In this document: positions 11,149 through 22,095 of the stretch, piece after piece
Layout: the number at the start of each line of letters is the position of its first letter
Numbering within the stretch: the first letter of the stretch is position 1
Source: Tridacna crocea
Taxonomy: Eukaryota; Mollusca; Bivalvia; Cardiida; Cardiidae
DNA length: 64,000 bases
NCBI GenBank assembly: GCA_943736015.1
Contig: OX031057.1
Span: 44,726,501 to 44,790,500, forward strand
Direction of reading: 5' to 3'
Program-made: the position numbers and the translations under genes
Notes under the pieces: generated by a model
What the model saw: only the letters and a program-made list of their open reading frames with translations
The model's database searches: none
Told to the model about the DNA's origin: nothing

Positions 11149-11806
11149 AGGTCCGTTTATACAGAGCGCGAACGCGAACGCGAAAGCGAACGCGGTTTTT
11201 CGTCCTGGAATAGTTTAGTCATTTCTAGAGGAACCGTTCAAATAGACTGCGAACGCGAACGCGAACAAATATTTGTTCGCGCGAACGACCGCCTTGATTG
11301 CCCCCAGAGCGAATTTTTTGAGAAGGTCGCGCGGCTTTTTTGCTATCAACCAATCAAAAGGTACTTCCCTTGCATCATTTCCACAAATAGAAACTTGTAC
11401 GCCTGACCGTTCCAAGAAAAAGCTAGGCACTAGCGTCAGTCTACTTTGCTTGTGAAGTTTGGAGAAGAATGGACAAGACAATGGACAAGACAATGGACAA
11501 GACAAGCCATGATTCTTGAAATTGAAAAGTTCGTACACTGACACACGCCTCTTTCTCTTCCTCCATTGTTTCGCGTACAAATACAGTACTATGATCTCCT
11601 CCGTGCCTGACTACCTGCGCCATGATTCCAAATGACCAAATTTTATCTCTCACAGCAAGAAAAAGACCAGCCGCCTCGAAAGCCGTTGACGGTTTTCCGC
11701 GTTCGGGTTCCTGCTCTATTTGAATGACAAAACTGCTCAAAAGTCGCGTTCGCGTTCGTGTTCGCGTTGGATGCTTTCGCGTTCGCGCGCTGTATAAACG
11801 GACCTT
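11149..11806. mobile_element. 658-bp element with GCGAAC-rich terminal inverted repeats
   Basis: The ends are AGGTCCGTTTATACAGAGCG and the inverse CGCTGTATAAACGGACCT. Just inside are degenerate GCGAAC/GTTCGC hexamer runs on both sides, with a further run at 11250-11287. A 12-bp tandem (GACAAGACAATG, 11470-11507) lies in the middle. Two overlapping minus-strand ORFs (11215-11580, 121 aa; 11441-11740, 99 aa) have no recognisable domain. Likely a non-autonomous DNA transposon; superfamily not assigned. Confidence 0.75.
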
Positions 11807-12023
11807 AATATAATACCCACCGATTGGAGATTCGATATTTATGTCCTTCTTTGTTTTTTTGTTTTACGACATACTACCCTACATTTTGTACTATTTTTAC
11901 TATCACAAAAGAAATCTACTAGTACATTAAGATTACAGTGGGCCACGTCGTGATACAACAAAGGTACATGGTGTCATATTTCCCTCAGCCTTTGGGTGCT
12001 ATAGCCTGGAGTAAAGGTATTTT

Positions 12024-12091
12024 GCGGATGGCATAGATCAAGATCAGACTGCACAGAACGTGCAGTCTGATCGTGTATCCATGCCGTCCGC
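12024..12091. repeat. P65 palindrome
   Basis: GCGGATGGCATAGATC ... GCCGTCCGC around a GACTGCACAGAACGTGCAGTC core. Confidence 0.75.
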
Positions 12092-12212
12092 TCTTAAATC
12101 AAGGTTATAAGGTAAAAGAAAGTCTGAGTCTCCGTGGACTTTATTAATACTCTTTGAAAGAGGGTCGGAAGCATTTGGTGACGAAAAGAGTTCAATCTTT
12201 TATCGCCAAATA

Positions 12213-12288
12213 GTCGGTTTACTTCAATAAACTCGTAACTACAGCTTGTTTCAAGATGTAGTTATGAGGTTTTTGAAATTAACCGATG
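12213..12288. repeat. 76-bp palindrome family
   Basis: TCGGTTTACTTCA at left and TTGAAATTAACCGA at right enclose an inner CTCGTAACTACAGCTTGTTT stem. Confidence 0.7.
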
Positions 12289-12384
12289 AATTATAACTTT
12301 GATCAACTCGATTTCATTGGATGGACTGGAAATACAGTCCACACAACTAAAACCAGTATTAACTTCAAAGGCTTGACTAAACAA

Positions 12385-12452
12385 GCGGACGCCATGGACC
12401 CAAGATCAGACTGCACGTTCTGTGCGGTCTGATCTTGGGCGTATGCCATCCA
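12385..12452. repeat. P65 palindrome
   Basis: GCGGACGCCATGGACC with a GATCAGACTGCACGTTCTG core. Confidence 0.75.
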
Positions 12453-12483
12453 CAAGAGCCCGTGGCTTCGCCCGTGACAACTG

Positions 12484-12713
12484 TATAACCCTTTACCAAA
12501 CGACAAAAATTCAGACTAGCCAAATTGAAAGCACTTGCAGACGTCAAATTAGACGTTACTCAAAAATAGTTAACTTCTTTCCAGCAGGGTAGAAAACATT
12601 GTGGGGAAAAGAGAAAATGCTGGTTACCAGCATTTTCTTATTTTCTCATAATGTTTTCAAAAAGCTTCTATCTCAAGGTCGTAAAAACCAGGGATTGCTT
12701 GGTGAAGGGTTAA
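12484..12713 (+). mobile_element. TFB1 copy
   Basis: Begins TAACCCTTTACCAAACGAC and ends GGTGAAGGGTTAA. The right palindrome arm has drifted. Confidence 0.8.
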
Positions 12714-12807
12714 GGGTTTACGGTGCTGTAATTTTGAGGCCAAGGTAATATACCTCACAAATCATTCCTAATTGTGTTGGCCCAACCGGGTGACTCTATT
12801 GTCCATA

Positions 12808-13034
12808 ACTTAGATACCATATGACAAAATTTTAGACTGGTTCAAATTGAAAGCATTTGCAGACGACAAAATAAAGGTGACTGAAATATGAGATTTGTTC
12901 TGGAAAAGGTAGAAAACACTGTGGGCAAAGGAAAAAAATGCTGGTTACCAGCATTTTCTCCTTTTCCTACAGTGTTTTCAAAAGGCTTCTTTCTCAGGGG
13001 CGTCAAAAGTAGGGATTGTGTGGTAATGGGTTAA
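12808..13034 (+). mobile_element. TFB1 copy
   Basis: The arms carry the matched CACTGTGG/CTACAGTG variant. The right end TTAA is at 13031-13034; the left end has drifted. Confidence 0.8.
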
Positions 13035-13045
13035 CAGGTTGTAAG

Positions 13046-13286
13046 TTTAGACTCTTTACCGAGCGACAAAATTTTAGATCTGTCCAAACTGAAAGACGTT
13101 GCAGACAATTAAATAAATGTAACTCCAAGATTGAATTTCAGTGTTTTTATTATGGGTAGAAAACATTGTGGAAAAAAAGCAGAAAATGACAGTTATCATT
13201 ATTTTTTTCTGTTTTCTGCAATGTTTTCAAAAGTCTTTTTATTTTCGTAGAGTGGTTAAAACTTGAGATCTTTCCATGAAGTGTTC
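13046..13286 (+). mobile_element. TFB1 copy, diverged
   Basis: Clear long arm (CTCTTTACCGAGCGACAAAA); palindrome and right end are worn. Confidence 0.65.
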
Positions 13287-13305
13287 AGTCTTAGTTCGAC
13301 AAAAA

Positions 13306-13380
13306 ATCGATTTAATTAAAAAACCTCTTAACTACAGTCTGAAACAAGCTGTAGTTACGAGGTTTTTGAAGTAAACTGAA
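13306..13380. repeat. 76-bp palindrome family
   Basis: Arms AAACCTCTTAACTACAG and CTGTAGTTACGAGGTTT, as at 12213-12288. Confidence 0.75.
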
Positions 13381-13467
13381 GATAAATTATTCGAAAAATT
13401 ACTCCAGACTACTACAGTTATCATTATCTTTATTTGGAATGAAAGCTAAGCTTTGTGACAATGGGGT

Positions 13468-13682
13468 TTAACCCATTACCAAACGACAAAATCTTGGACT
13501 GGTCCAAATTCAAAAGCATTTGCAGACAACAAAATAAAAGTGAATGAACTTTGAAATTTGTTTTGTGAAGGGTAGAAAACATTGTGGGAAAAGGAGAAAA
13601 CGCTGGATACCCATAATGTTTTCTCCAGGTTTCTTTCTCTGTCAGGGGCGTCAAAAGTACAAATAGTGTGGTAATGGGTTAA
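13468..13682 (+). mobile_element. TFB1 copy, palindrome shortened
   Basis: TTAACCCATTACCAAACGAC to GTAATGGGTTAA; the palindrome centre is deleted. Its right TTAA (13679-13682) is also the left end of the next copy. Confidence 0.8.
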
Positions 13683-13935
13683 CTCTGTACCAAACGACAA
13701 AATCTTGGACTGGTCCAAATTCAAAGCACCTGCAGACGACAAAATATACTTAAGTAACTCAATATTTGAAATTTGTTTCCAGCAGGGTAGAAAACATAGT
13801 GGGAAAAGGAGAAAATTCTGGGTACCAGCATTTTCTCCTTTTCCCACAATGATTTCAAAAGGGTTCCCACAATGTTTTCAAAGGGGTTCTATCTCAGGGT
13901 CGTAAACATCAGGAATTGTTTAGTAAAGGGTTTAA
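13679..13935 (+). mobile_element. TFB1 copy sharing TTAA with its neighbour
   Basis: Starts at the shared TTAA and ends TTAA at 13932-13935. A short internal duplication (CCCACAATGATTTCAAAAGG, then a second similar piece) lengthens the short arm. Confidence 0.8.
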
Positions 13936-14165
13936 TGTATTTGCAAAACATTTTGATCAGGGTCACCCATGTAGTCAGAGCTGGATGACCTAAGTTAAAA
14001 CTTTTGGTTTTTGTAAATTCGTCACGTGTCACAAGACAAGTTATGATTCAGCATGACTTTAGACAAACTGAGGTTTCATGAATCTATAATTATATGATAA
14101 TTTAGTTGGGATAATTTCTGACAGGGATGCATCAAGCCCCCTTTTGCCAGAGCATGCCTCAGACA
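13936..14165. mobile_element. DRC element, diverged
   Basis: Has TCAGGGTCACCCATGTAGTC, AACTTTTGGTTTTTGTAAAT and the tail CCCCCTTTTGCCAGAGCATG seen in other DRC copies. Confidence 0.5.
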
Positions 14166-14181
14166 TAATTGTAGGTATTGA

Positions 14182-14410
14182 TTAACCCTTTACCACACAA
14201 TCCCTACTTTTGACGCCCCTGAGAAAGAAGCCTTTAGAAAACATTGTGGGAAAAGGAAAAAATGCTGGTAACAAGCATTTTCTCCTTTTCCCACAATGTT
14301 TTCTACCCTTCACAAAACAAATTTCAAATTTTTAGTCACTTTTATTCTGTCGTCTGCAAATGCTTTCGATTTAGACAAACCTTAAATATTGTCGTTTGGT
14401 AATGTGTTAA
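14182..14410 (-). mobile_element. TFB1 copy
   Basis: Full copy with TTAA ends, TTAACCCTTTACCACACAAT to GTAATGTGTTAA. Confidence 0.85.
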
Positions 14411-14551
14411 GAAATAAAGTAAATGAATCCAAAAAGAGAAACTCAATGAAAGTCGTTTCAGAGAAGGTAGCAATAAAGGTACGTGAATGTATTGTGACAG
14501 GACTCTCTTCCTATCTCTCTCATCTTGCAGTTTGATCTTATAAATAGCCTA

Positions 14552-14748
14552 GGGCTCATATTCACCAACCGTTCTTAAGAACGTTCTTTGTCTTATTCTC
14601 CAGAATTTTCTGTACTTGCAAGTAACATAACTTCTGATTGGCTAAACAATTCGGTTTAGCCAACCAGAAGTTAGTTTACTTACAAATGTAGAAAATCTTG
14701 GAGATAAAGACTAAGAATGTTCTCAAGAATGGTTGGTGAATACAGGCC
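14552..14748. mobile_element. FB5 fold-back element
   Basis: CTCATATTCACCAACCGTTC at left, AATGGTTGGTGAATACAGG at right, with a CTAAACAATTCGGTTTAG centre. Confidence 0.8.
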
Positions 14749-14875
14749 TTGGTCGCAAAGGCAACATAGAGCGACGGATATGCATTGACCTAATCTTTGA
14801 AGACATTTTAAACCTGAAATAAGTCCCAAATAATTGCAATTTCGAGGTTTCCCTTGCAAAGCAAGCCACAGCAAA

Positions 14876-14942
14876 CGGATAATGTAGATCAAAGATCATA
14901 TTGCACGTTCTGTGCAGTCTGATCTTGATCTACACTGGCCGG
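14876..14942. repeat. P65 palindrome
   Basis: CGGATAATGTAGATCAAAG with partner CTTGATCTACACTGGCCG. Confidence 0.75.
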
Positions 14943-14949
14943 AAAGGCA

Positions 14950-16184
14950 ATTACACTTGTGAAAGAAGCTCTCAAAGTTAAAGCTCCCTTTTCTGCGGTG
15001 AGAAAACTAGAAACAAGACTTGAAACGTAAAAACTTTCAGACTTTCATGTTATTGGTGTAATTTTAGCCTACTGTCATCGCTGTATCATGATCTAAACAT
15101 GGTCTAGATGAATGGTAGGTTTATTTTGACATTTTTCCTATTTTTATGACGTATTGTATTGTAGCGTATCCTGTAGTTTTGTAAGATAAGAAACCAATCC
15201 TTTTGGATCATTTGTCTCTCCACATAGCGTGAAATACCTTGGCCTAAAAGGGCCAACAGCTGCCAAAAGTAAACAATGGGGGTGTTAAAATGAAGGTCAT
15301 ATCATTTAAAAAAAAGTATGATAATTATTTTGTATATTGAAAAAGACAATTTGTCACTGTGCGGTCGAACGAAGTGTTAGAGACTGACGGAAAATATAAA
15401 TTCCAAAACTTGATCAAAAGTTGCCAACTGGTTTTAGATCACTTTGTTTACTCTTTACTTAATTTTATTTTTTTCCCACCTGCAACAATCAGTTGGACCG
15501 ACAGAACAGTACCAGATTGTCATCTTCGGAATAATTTCCATTTTTTTCAATGGTATTTTTTAAAATTTAAATGCATCATAACACCAGCATTGCTTACTTT
15601 TGGCAGCAACTGTGCCTTTAAGTCGACTACCTGCTTTGGTTAATCAATTTCCCCAAATTTGATGATAATACTTGCAATTTCCATATTTGCTGCTTCCTTA
15701 CCCCTGGATGTTGTTTCGATTCTTTCTTTGTTGGAATCAGCCAATTGAATAGCTTAAAGAGAAAAGTTGTGCTTGACTAGCATTTATAGAGAGGGGTATC
15801 CTCTAAAGACGATTTCTTTTTCTTGCGTAGCATAATGCGCTGGCTGTTGACCGACTTTATATCGGCATGAATAATCAGAAATCTTCGATTGGTTAAAAAA
15901 GTTAAAATGTTTATTCTGCGGCCTCCCGGAGGCCTATATTCCAGCTATGCCAGTAATGGTTTCTTTCCCTTTTACCTTTCCATAAAAAACAACAACAACA
16001 ACAACAAGCGTAAAATTAATGTTCATATCCCAGTAGCCTGTACGCCGTCTATCTTTTTTCAAAGATATTTCTGGTTTCATATTGCGTAAGATCATTTTGA
16101 AAAGCATCATGGTGGCGGAAAAAGAAAAAAACGCCCATTACAATTACCTTTTTTGAGGTTTACTATCCTCATCTTGTAAGGATG
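14950..16184. other. Stretch with little recognisable content
   Basis: AT-rich. It holds an (AAC)n run at 15985-16007 and a GC-rich GCCTCCCGGAGGC near 15922 that recalls the LINE 3' end motif. No gene is supported. Confidence 0.5.
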
Positions 16185-16414
16185 TCAACCCTTTACGAAA
16201 CAGTCCCGAGTTTTGAAAGACCCACAACAAAGAAGCTTTTAAAAACATTATGGGAAGTGGAGAAAATACTGGTAGCCAGCATTTTTTCCTATTCCCACAA
16301 TTTTTCTATCCCCTGCATGACAAAATCCAATTACATGCATTTCAACATCTTATTTGTCGTTTGCTCATGTATCTGATTTGGTCAAGTCAAAAATTTGTCC
16401 TGAAAAAAAGAGTT
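16185..16414 (-). mobile_element. TFB1 copy, diverged
   Basis: Short arm CAACCCTTTACGAAACAGTC; palindrome recognisable with mismatches; right end worn. Confidence 0.7.
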
Positions 16415-16758
16415 TGTATGAAAAATTTGGTTTTTGAGGCTATACATTGTATCAACTTGGTGGTGTTTTACACTGTTTGACTTCCCGGAGACAGGATGTT
16501 TATTCATAGTGTACCTCGGTTCATGCGCTTGGTTTAGTGGAAACTGCCTCCCTAAAGGACAAGCTCACAAAAACCATACGATAAATACATATACTTGCAG
16601 AAAGTTGAAGAAAACCGTGTACACATGCATGAGCCAAACTTTTGTTTAATTTTGATTGTTTAATTTTGACGAGCAGGTCACATGTAAAAACGTTAACAAT
16701 TCGATAGATTATATAGGTATATTGAAGAGCGTTATTGATCGATTTCATTTTGAGCAGC

Positions 16759-17006
16759 GCCGGTGTAATGCAGAAAAATGACCCTTCCCTACAAAATGAC
16801 CGGTGGGTCATTTCTCTTCGTAGAGGAATGACCCGGGTCATTATTCTACGTACAGAAATAACCCTCTGGGGTCACTTCTCTATGTAGAATGATGACCCTG
16901 GGATTATTTCTCTAAGTAGAATAATGACCCTGGTCATTCCTCTACGTAAAGAAATGACCCATGGTTCATTTTGTAGGGTAGGGTCATTTCTCTGCAATAC
17001 ACCGGC
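16759..17006. mobile_element. FB6 fold-back element with ATGACCC repeats
   Basis: GCCGGTGTAATGCAG at left and TGCAATACACCGGC at right. The interior is a chain of repeated, alternately oriented units around AATGACCCGGGTCATT and CTACGTAGA, giving several nested hairpins. Confidence 0.75.
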
Positions 17007-17016
17007 AAAATAGGCT

Positions 17017-17251
17017 TTAACTCTTTCCCAAACGACAAAATTTTAGACTGGTCCAAATTGAAAGCACTTGCAGACGACAAAATAAGCGTTATTAAAAAAA
17101 TGAAATTTGTTTCCAGCGCAATGGAAAAAACATTGTGGGAAAAGGAGAAAATGCTGGTTACCAGCATTTTCTCCTTTACCCACAATGTTTTCAAAAGGCT
17201 TCTTTCTCAGGGTCGTAAAAACCAGGGATTATTAATTTGGGAAAGGGTTAA
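17017..17251 (+). mobile_element. TFB1 copy
   Basis: TTAACTCTTTCCCAAACGAC to GGAAAGGGTTAA, adjoining the FB6 element. Confidence 0.85.
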
Positions 17252-17439
17252 TGCATCTCTGTGATGCATCAAGGCAAATATTTTATTATATAATTATGGA
17301 TTCATTATAAAATTCATTTTTGCCTTACGAACCCAATGACTGATAAAGTAGAATGGCATTTTGACATGCAGAAAATTGACCGATAGCAAAAAAGGGTTCG
17401 ATTTAGATCAGTCATCGCAAAGACAAATCCTGTCAGTTT

Positions 17440-17516
17440 ATACTCATCTAAGTCGTTATCTACAAATCCATTCTGGTTTGACCAGTTTATTATTTTGTCT
17501 TTTGGTAAAGAGTAAA
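17440..17516 (-). mobile_element. TFB1 end fragment
   Basis: Only the long-arm terminus remains (TTTTGTCTTTTGGTAAAGAG); cut by the GC2H copy. Confidence 0.55.
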
Positions 17517-17779
17517 TGGCTTGCAATACGCAAAAAGGGGCATTCGGACATTTGCGTAAAGTGTCGTCTGGGATCAGCCTGCGCAGTCCGCGCAGGCTAA
17601 TCCTAGACGGCACTTTACGCCTACATTGGATTTTATACTACACTAGACTTGTGCAAAACAGAAAATTACATAAAAACGGAAAGTGTCGTGTCGGATTAGC
17701 CAGCACGAACTGCGCACGCAGATGCGAGATGACACTTTAAGCAAATGTCCGAATGCCCCTATTTGCGTGTTGCAAGCCA
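17517..17779. mobile_element. GC2H element
   Basis: First hairpin GATCAGCCTGCGCAGTCCGC intact; second hairpin diverged (GATTAGCCAGCACGAAC). Ends TGGCTTGCAATACGC and TGCGTGTTGCAAGCCA. Confidence 0.8.
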
Positions 17780-17884
17780 TTAATAAGGATCAAATCACAT
17801 AGCCTGCAAAGTCTTACCTTGTATCTAAATTTTTAACATACCAGGTATACTCTTAAGGTGTCAAATCCGGAATCCGTAGCTTAA

Positions 17885-17951
17885 GCGGACAGTGTAGATC
17901 AAGATTAGACTGTACAGAACTTGCAGTCTGATCTTAATCTACACTGACCGG
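17885..17951. repeat. P65 palindrome
   Basis: GCGGACAGTGTAGATCAAG with TTAATCTACACTGACCGG. Confidence 0.8.
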
Positions 17952-18202
17952 TTCATTACGGTGTGTTCTGATAAGATGGCCTTGCCATTCTGAAATCTAC
18001 CTTTATCGCTGACGGTAAAAGTTTGTTAAAATTAGTTCACTTATTAGCAGGTTGTAAGGATGTTGAAACATGTGATGGGTAAAAGCAAGGAGACGACAAA
18101 CCACAGATTGCGATATACACGTAGATGCACAAAAATCCTTTGCATCCGGGTTGCTCGCTCATTAATATGTCATCAAGTGACAAATTTGTCCCTTTTTTTG
18201 TC

Positions 18203-18309
18203 ATAGCGTGTTTAACGGGACTTCGCGCTGAAACTGAAACATTGGATTTTATATATATATATTTAATCCAATGTTTCAATTTCAGTATGAATTCCCGTTA
18301 AAACGCTAT
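18203..18309. repeat. Long hairpin, 45-nt arms around an AT tract
   Basis: ATAGCGTGTTTAACGGGA at left pairs with TCCCGTTAAAACGCTAT at right; the inner arms GAAACATTGGATT and AATCCAATGTTTC match exactly. The loop is a TATATA run. Confidence 0.75.
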
Positions 18310-18337
18310 ATAAGGAAACATTTGACCTATTACCGTA

Positions 18338-18456
18338 CCGGTGTAATGCAGAGAAATGACCCTCCCCTACAAAATGGCTCATGGGTCATTTCTCTACGTA
18401 GAATAATGACCCGGGTCATTTTGTAGGGGAGGGTAATTTTTCTGCATTACACCGAC
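18338..18456. mobile_element. FB6 element, short copy
   Basis: CCGGTGTAATGCAGAGAAAT at left, TTTCTGCATTACACCG at right, with GTAGGGGAGGG-type inner arms. Confidence 0.75.
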
Positions 18457-18732
18457 CTTATACTTTCAGCTCCTCTGAGCACATGATGTCCAGAGATAGC
18501 ATTATTCCTTTGAATATTCCGTTGATTCAAAATGAGCACTTTAAGTGCAAACTCCCTAGGTAAAAATGATCATGTGACCTATACGGCTGCCATTGCTGAA
18601 ATAGACTAGAAATAGGGGAAATCTTCTTTTTCGGACTTACGGGTTATACATGTATAACAATGAAGCTTTACTTGATTGGATTTGTATTAGGAATCCTAGA
18701 GATTGTCCAGTAACTTTACACTTAACCTGCTG
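18457..18732. other. No recognised feature
   Basis: AT-rich sequence; nothing recognised. Confidence 0.5.
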
Positions 18733-18856
18733 TTAACTCTTCACCAGACGACAAAATTTTAGACTGGTCCAAAGTGGATGCACTTGCAGATGACAAAATA
18801 AATGGAGATCGTAATTTTTATTATGCAATTTGTCTTTGAAAGGGTAGAAAACATTG
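18733..18856 (+). mobile_element. TFB1 left part
   Basis: TTAACTCTTCACCAGACGAC through GGGTAGAAAACATTG, then the match stops. A matching right end (GGTGAAGAGTTAA) lies at 19324-19350, so an insertion of about 470 bp may split the copy. Confidence 0.65.
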
Positions 18857-19664
18857 ATGACAACTTTAATCATTTGAGCCATACTGAATTTGTGATCTGC
18901 TAATGTTGTCAATCCTTCTTTTATCCCACTCGTCACAACTCGGCCAATGAGAACCATTCTTTAGTTATTTCCCTTGATTCTTCTCCAGTCATACATTCGT
19001 CCTGCTAAGGGAATTACTTGGATTTTATCCTTGATTTTCTTGCACTTAACAGCTATTTTCCAGAGTCAATATTTCAAGTAAATCTTGACAGACTGTTTTA
19101 CAAACCGATGTATACGAAGTTCCTGTTGATTAAGAATAGAATTTGATTTGAATTACATGTGGCCCTGAAACATACATCATAATTCATTGTTATAATTATC
19201 GCAACATCCCTCAGGGAAACAAGGATAAAAACAAAGGAATACAGGTGAAAGGACCACCGTGTTATTTGGTTACCTTCAGGTAAAGAATTTAATTGACAGG
19301 AATGGCCCCTATTCCGTACCCTACAATTTTGTGGTGTGGTGAAGAGTTAAAAGCATAACATCAAGGTCATAAGATTTACTTTTTTTCTTTACCAAAACGA
19401 AACTGGACAGTCACATGCAGTATAACGTGTGAAAGAGGATCTTCTGATGAAAAAAAGAAAGGCCTCGTCATTGTGCAGTTTTATACGAGACATGATATGG
19501 CATCTTCGCACGTATTTGCATCTGGGCACACGTTACTGACATGTGTTTCTTATTGACCGTATGACATTCTTGTGAGGTTTTGTGAAACTTAAGCTCGAAT
19601 ATCAATAGCTTAACCCGCTTCTCGACCTTCGAAATCTGTATCAAATTACACAAGGACAAACATC
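18857..19664. other. Mostly unrecognised stretch
   Basis: Apart from the TFB1-like end at 19324-19350, no gene or repeat is recognised. Confidence 0.45.
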
Positions 19665-19893
19665 TTAAGCCATTGCCACACGATCCCGACTTTTGACGCC
19701 CCTGAGAAAGAAGCCTTTAGAAAACACTGGAGGAAAAGGAGAAAATGCTGGTAACCAGCATTTTCTCCTTTTCCCACAGTGTTTTCTACCCTTCCCAGAT
19801 CAAATTTCAATTTTTCAGTCAACTTTATTTTGTCGTCTGCAAATGCTTCCAATTTGAACCAGTCTAAAATTTTGTCGTGTGGTATAGAGTTAA
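19665..19893 (-). mobile_element. TFB1 copy
   Basis: TTAAGCCATTGCCACACGAT to GTGGTATAGAGTTAA. Left arm CACTGGAGG, right arm CCCACAGTG. Confidence 0.85.
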
Positions 19894-20007
19894 GGGAAGG
19901 AGAATACTGTCTTGCATCAGATTAAAAACAGGTTGCTGGAAACAATCATTCTACAAGATATATTAGCTCAGTAACAAGTATAATAAAACATTTACATTGA
20001 CTCTTTG

Positions 20008-20870
20008 ACTGACCGACTTTTGTGTGTCCTGGGTTCCACCTGTACTGGGCAGGAGATCTGAACCATTTTTCCGGAGGACACTCTCAAAGAAAATACCAAG
20101 AACCTAGCTCATTATTCGAAACCAACATAAATAATTCGTTCACTTCTTCATAATCACGTATTGTAAAGCTACCTAAGTGAGTGTTCCACCCAACCCAGTG
20201 TTTTTTTTTGTTCTTGGTGTTACCTATATCAGGCTGAAGTGACTTGACGAAAGACCTATTATTTACTATCGCGTATAGTAACATGACCACAATGTTGTTG
20301 TTTTTTTCTTCCCGACCAAGCTTTGTGCGTTCTGGGCTTCACATAAACGTGCAATGGTGGATCTTTGCAGTGTCTTGCCCAAGGACACTCTTACAGTAAA
20401 AAACATTGCCTTGCATATTGATCGAACGCGAATTGAAAATATAATAATTCGCGCTCTTTTTCACCGTCGAATATAACGAAACGGTGATAACGACCTCTTT
20501 GTCCCTGTTTCTTTTTGTGTGTGTGACCCTGGTATCACCCTTATTTGGCTGGATCTCTTAATTGTCTTATTGCGGGACACCCTCAATGGAAAAACCAAGC
20601 ACATCGAGCAAGAATCGAAACTGAAATAAACAAACATTTCGAACAACTGTTCAGGATCAAGTATAATACAATCGTCACAATGCCTCATCTACCTGACTTA
20701 GATTTGTGTGTCCCTGTTTTCCCCTGTAATAAGTTAGAGGTCCGAAGTGCATTTTCGAAGGAGGCCCCCAAGGAAAACCCAAGTAAACAACAATTCGTAC
20801 GGTATTTTACTATCACGTATCCTATATAAGGTCAAAATGCCCGATCTACCTGACCTAGTTTTGGTTTTGT
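20008..20870 (+). repeat. Diverged tandem-like repeat block
   Basis: A GACC...TTTGTGTGTCCTGGG-type unit recurs from about 20008, 20325, 20490, 20697 and 20855, each time followed by a GGACAC(T/C)CTCA-type motif and AATTCG. CTTGCCCAAGGACACTCTTA at about 20375 resembles a motif common in SINE/LINE tails. Unit lengths vary, so these are old insertions or a decayed tandem. Confidence 0.5.
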
Positions 20871-21867
20871 TGTACAATTTGAGAACGTTGACTTATATCT
20901 TCTTTCATTTCACACATTACTTCCTGATAACTAATTCGCAGCGGTCGATTCATTTGAAAAAATCGTTGTAAATTACGTATAACTAATACAAATAAGGTTC
21001 TATTTATGAATACCTCTGTGAAAACATTTTGACAAACGAAGAAATTGCTCCTTTTGACACAATGTTTTCAAAAGTTGTCTACTGCAAGGCGAAAATAGTC
21101 CTCTATTTCTTTTATTTCATATTATTTTGCAAACGTCATTGCCCTATTGTGTTCCCAATCACGGGTAGTAATACTGACACATCGACCTACTTCTTCGGTT
21201 ATGCAATTTACGGAACAGTTCAGCCTTTTACGATCCGTTTATTTCAGCTACTTTCCTTTTTATACTCTTTGTAACAATATAAAATTTCATCGCTTGAAGT
21301 TTTCATCAAACGCCAAAATTTTATACCCTGTCAAAATTAAGTCAACTTGCAGACAACACATTTACTTCGGTAACTCAAAAGATTACTTCTATCTCAGGCC
21401 TCTGAAATTCCATTGGTGTATTACGGGAAAAAGATTTTTCATTGATCTATCAAGGGATTAAAGAAGAATTTTTATAATCGGACACCGTTACTATATATAG
21501 CACATTAGTGGATCCCTCTTTATTATATACAGCAAAGAAACAGTTGCCACTGTGCTATATATAGTAACGGTGTTGAAAATTTCACTATTCAGCAATACAG
21601 TCATACAGGCGATGCACCAATATGCTTTCATAAGTGTTCAAAGATCGATCAAAGAAAAACTTTTATTATTCTGTAATGGATCAGTGGAAATTCAAAGGGC
21701 TGTGCTTCTATCTTCGAAAATGGAAAAAAGAAATCTTATTTCAGAACCTTTCAATCATGCAGACAATTTTCTTCCTTTAAAATAGTTTTCCTATATATTG
21801 GAATTAGAATACCAAAACAATATAACTTTTCTTGAGAGAAAAAAATAATCATTTATACGGTGGTTCA
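20871..21867. other. Sparse stretch with a perfect hairpin and worn TFB1 scraps
   Basis: TFB1-like scraps occur at about 21012-21100 and 21290-21430. The perfect hairpin at 21483-21572 is listed separately. Nothing else is recognised. Confidence 0.5.
21483..21572. repeat. Perfect 22-bp inverted repeat, 46-nt loop
   Basis: Positions 21483-21504 and 21551-21572 are exact reverse complements (CACCGTTACTATATATAG...). Confidence 0.85.
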
Positions 21868-22095
21868 TTAACCTTTACCAAACGACAAAATTTTAGACTG
21901 GTCCAATTTGAAAGCACTTGCAGTCGACAAAATAAATGTGAATCAAAAATTGAAATTTGATTTAAAATGGGTAGGGAACATTGTGGGAAAAGGAGAAAAT
22001 GCTTGTAACAAGTATTTTCTCCTTTTCCCATAATGTTTTCAAAAGGCTTCTATCCCAGGGTCGTGAAAACCGAGGATTGTTTGGTAAAGGGTTAA
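21868..22095 (+). mobile_element. TFB1 copy
   Basis: TTAACCTTTACCAAACGAC to GGTAAAGGGTTAA; the turn is GCTTGTAACAAGTA. Confidence 0.85.

Noticed and set aside
11215-11740. Transposase inside the GCGAAC element
   Set aside because: Two short overlapping ORFs show no catalytic motif that I can recognise.
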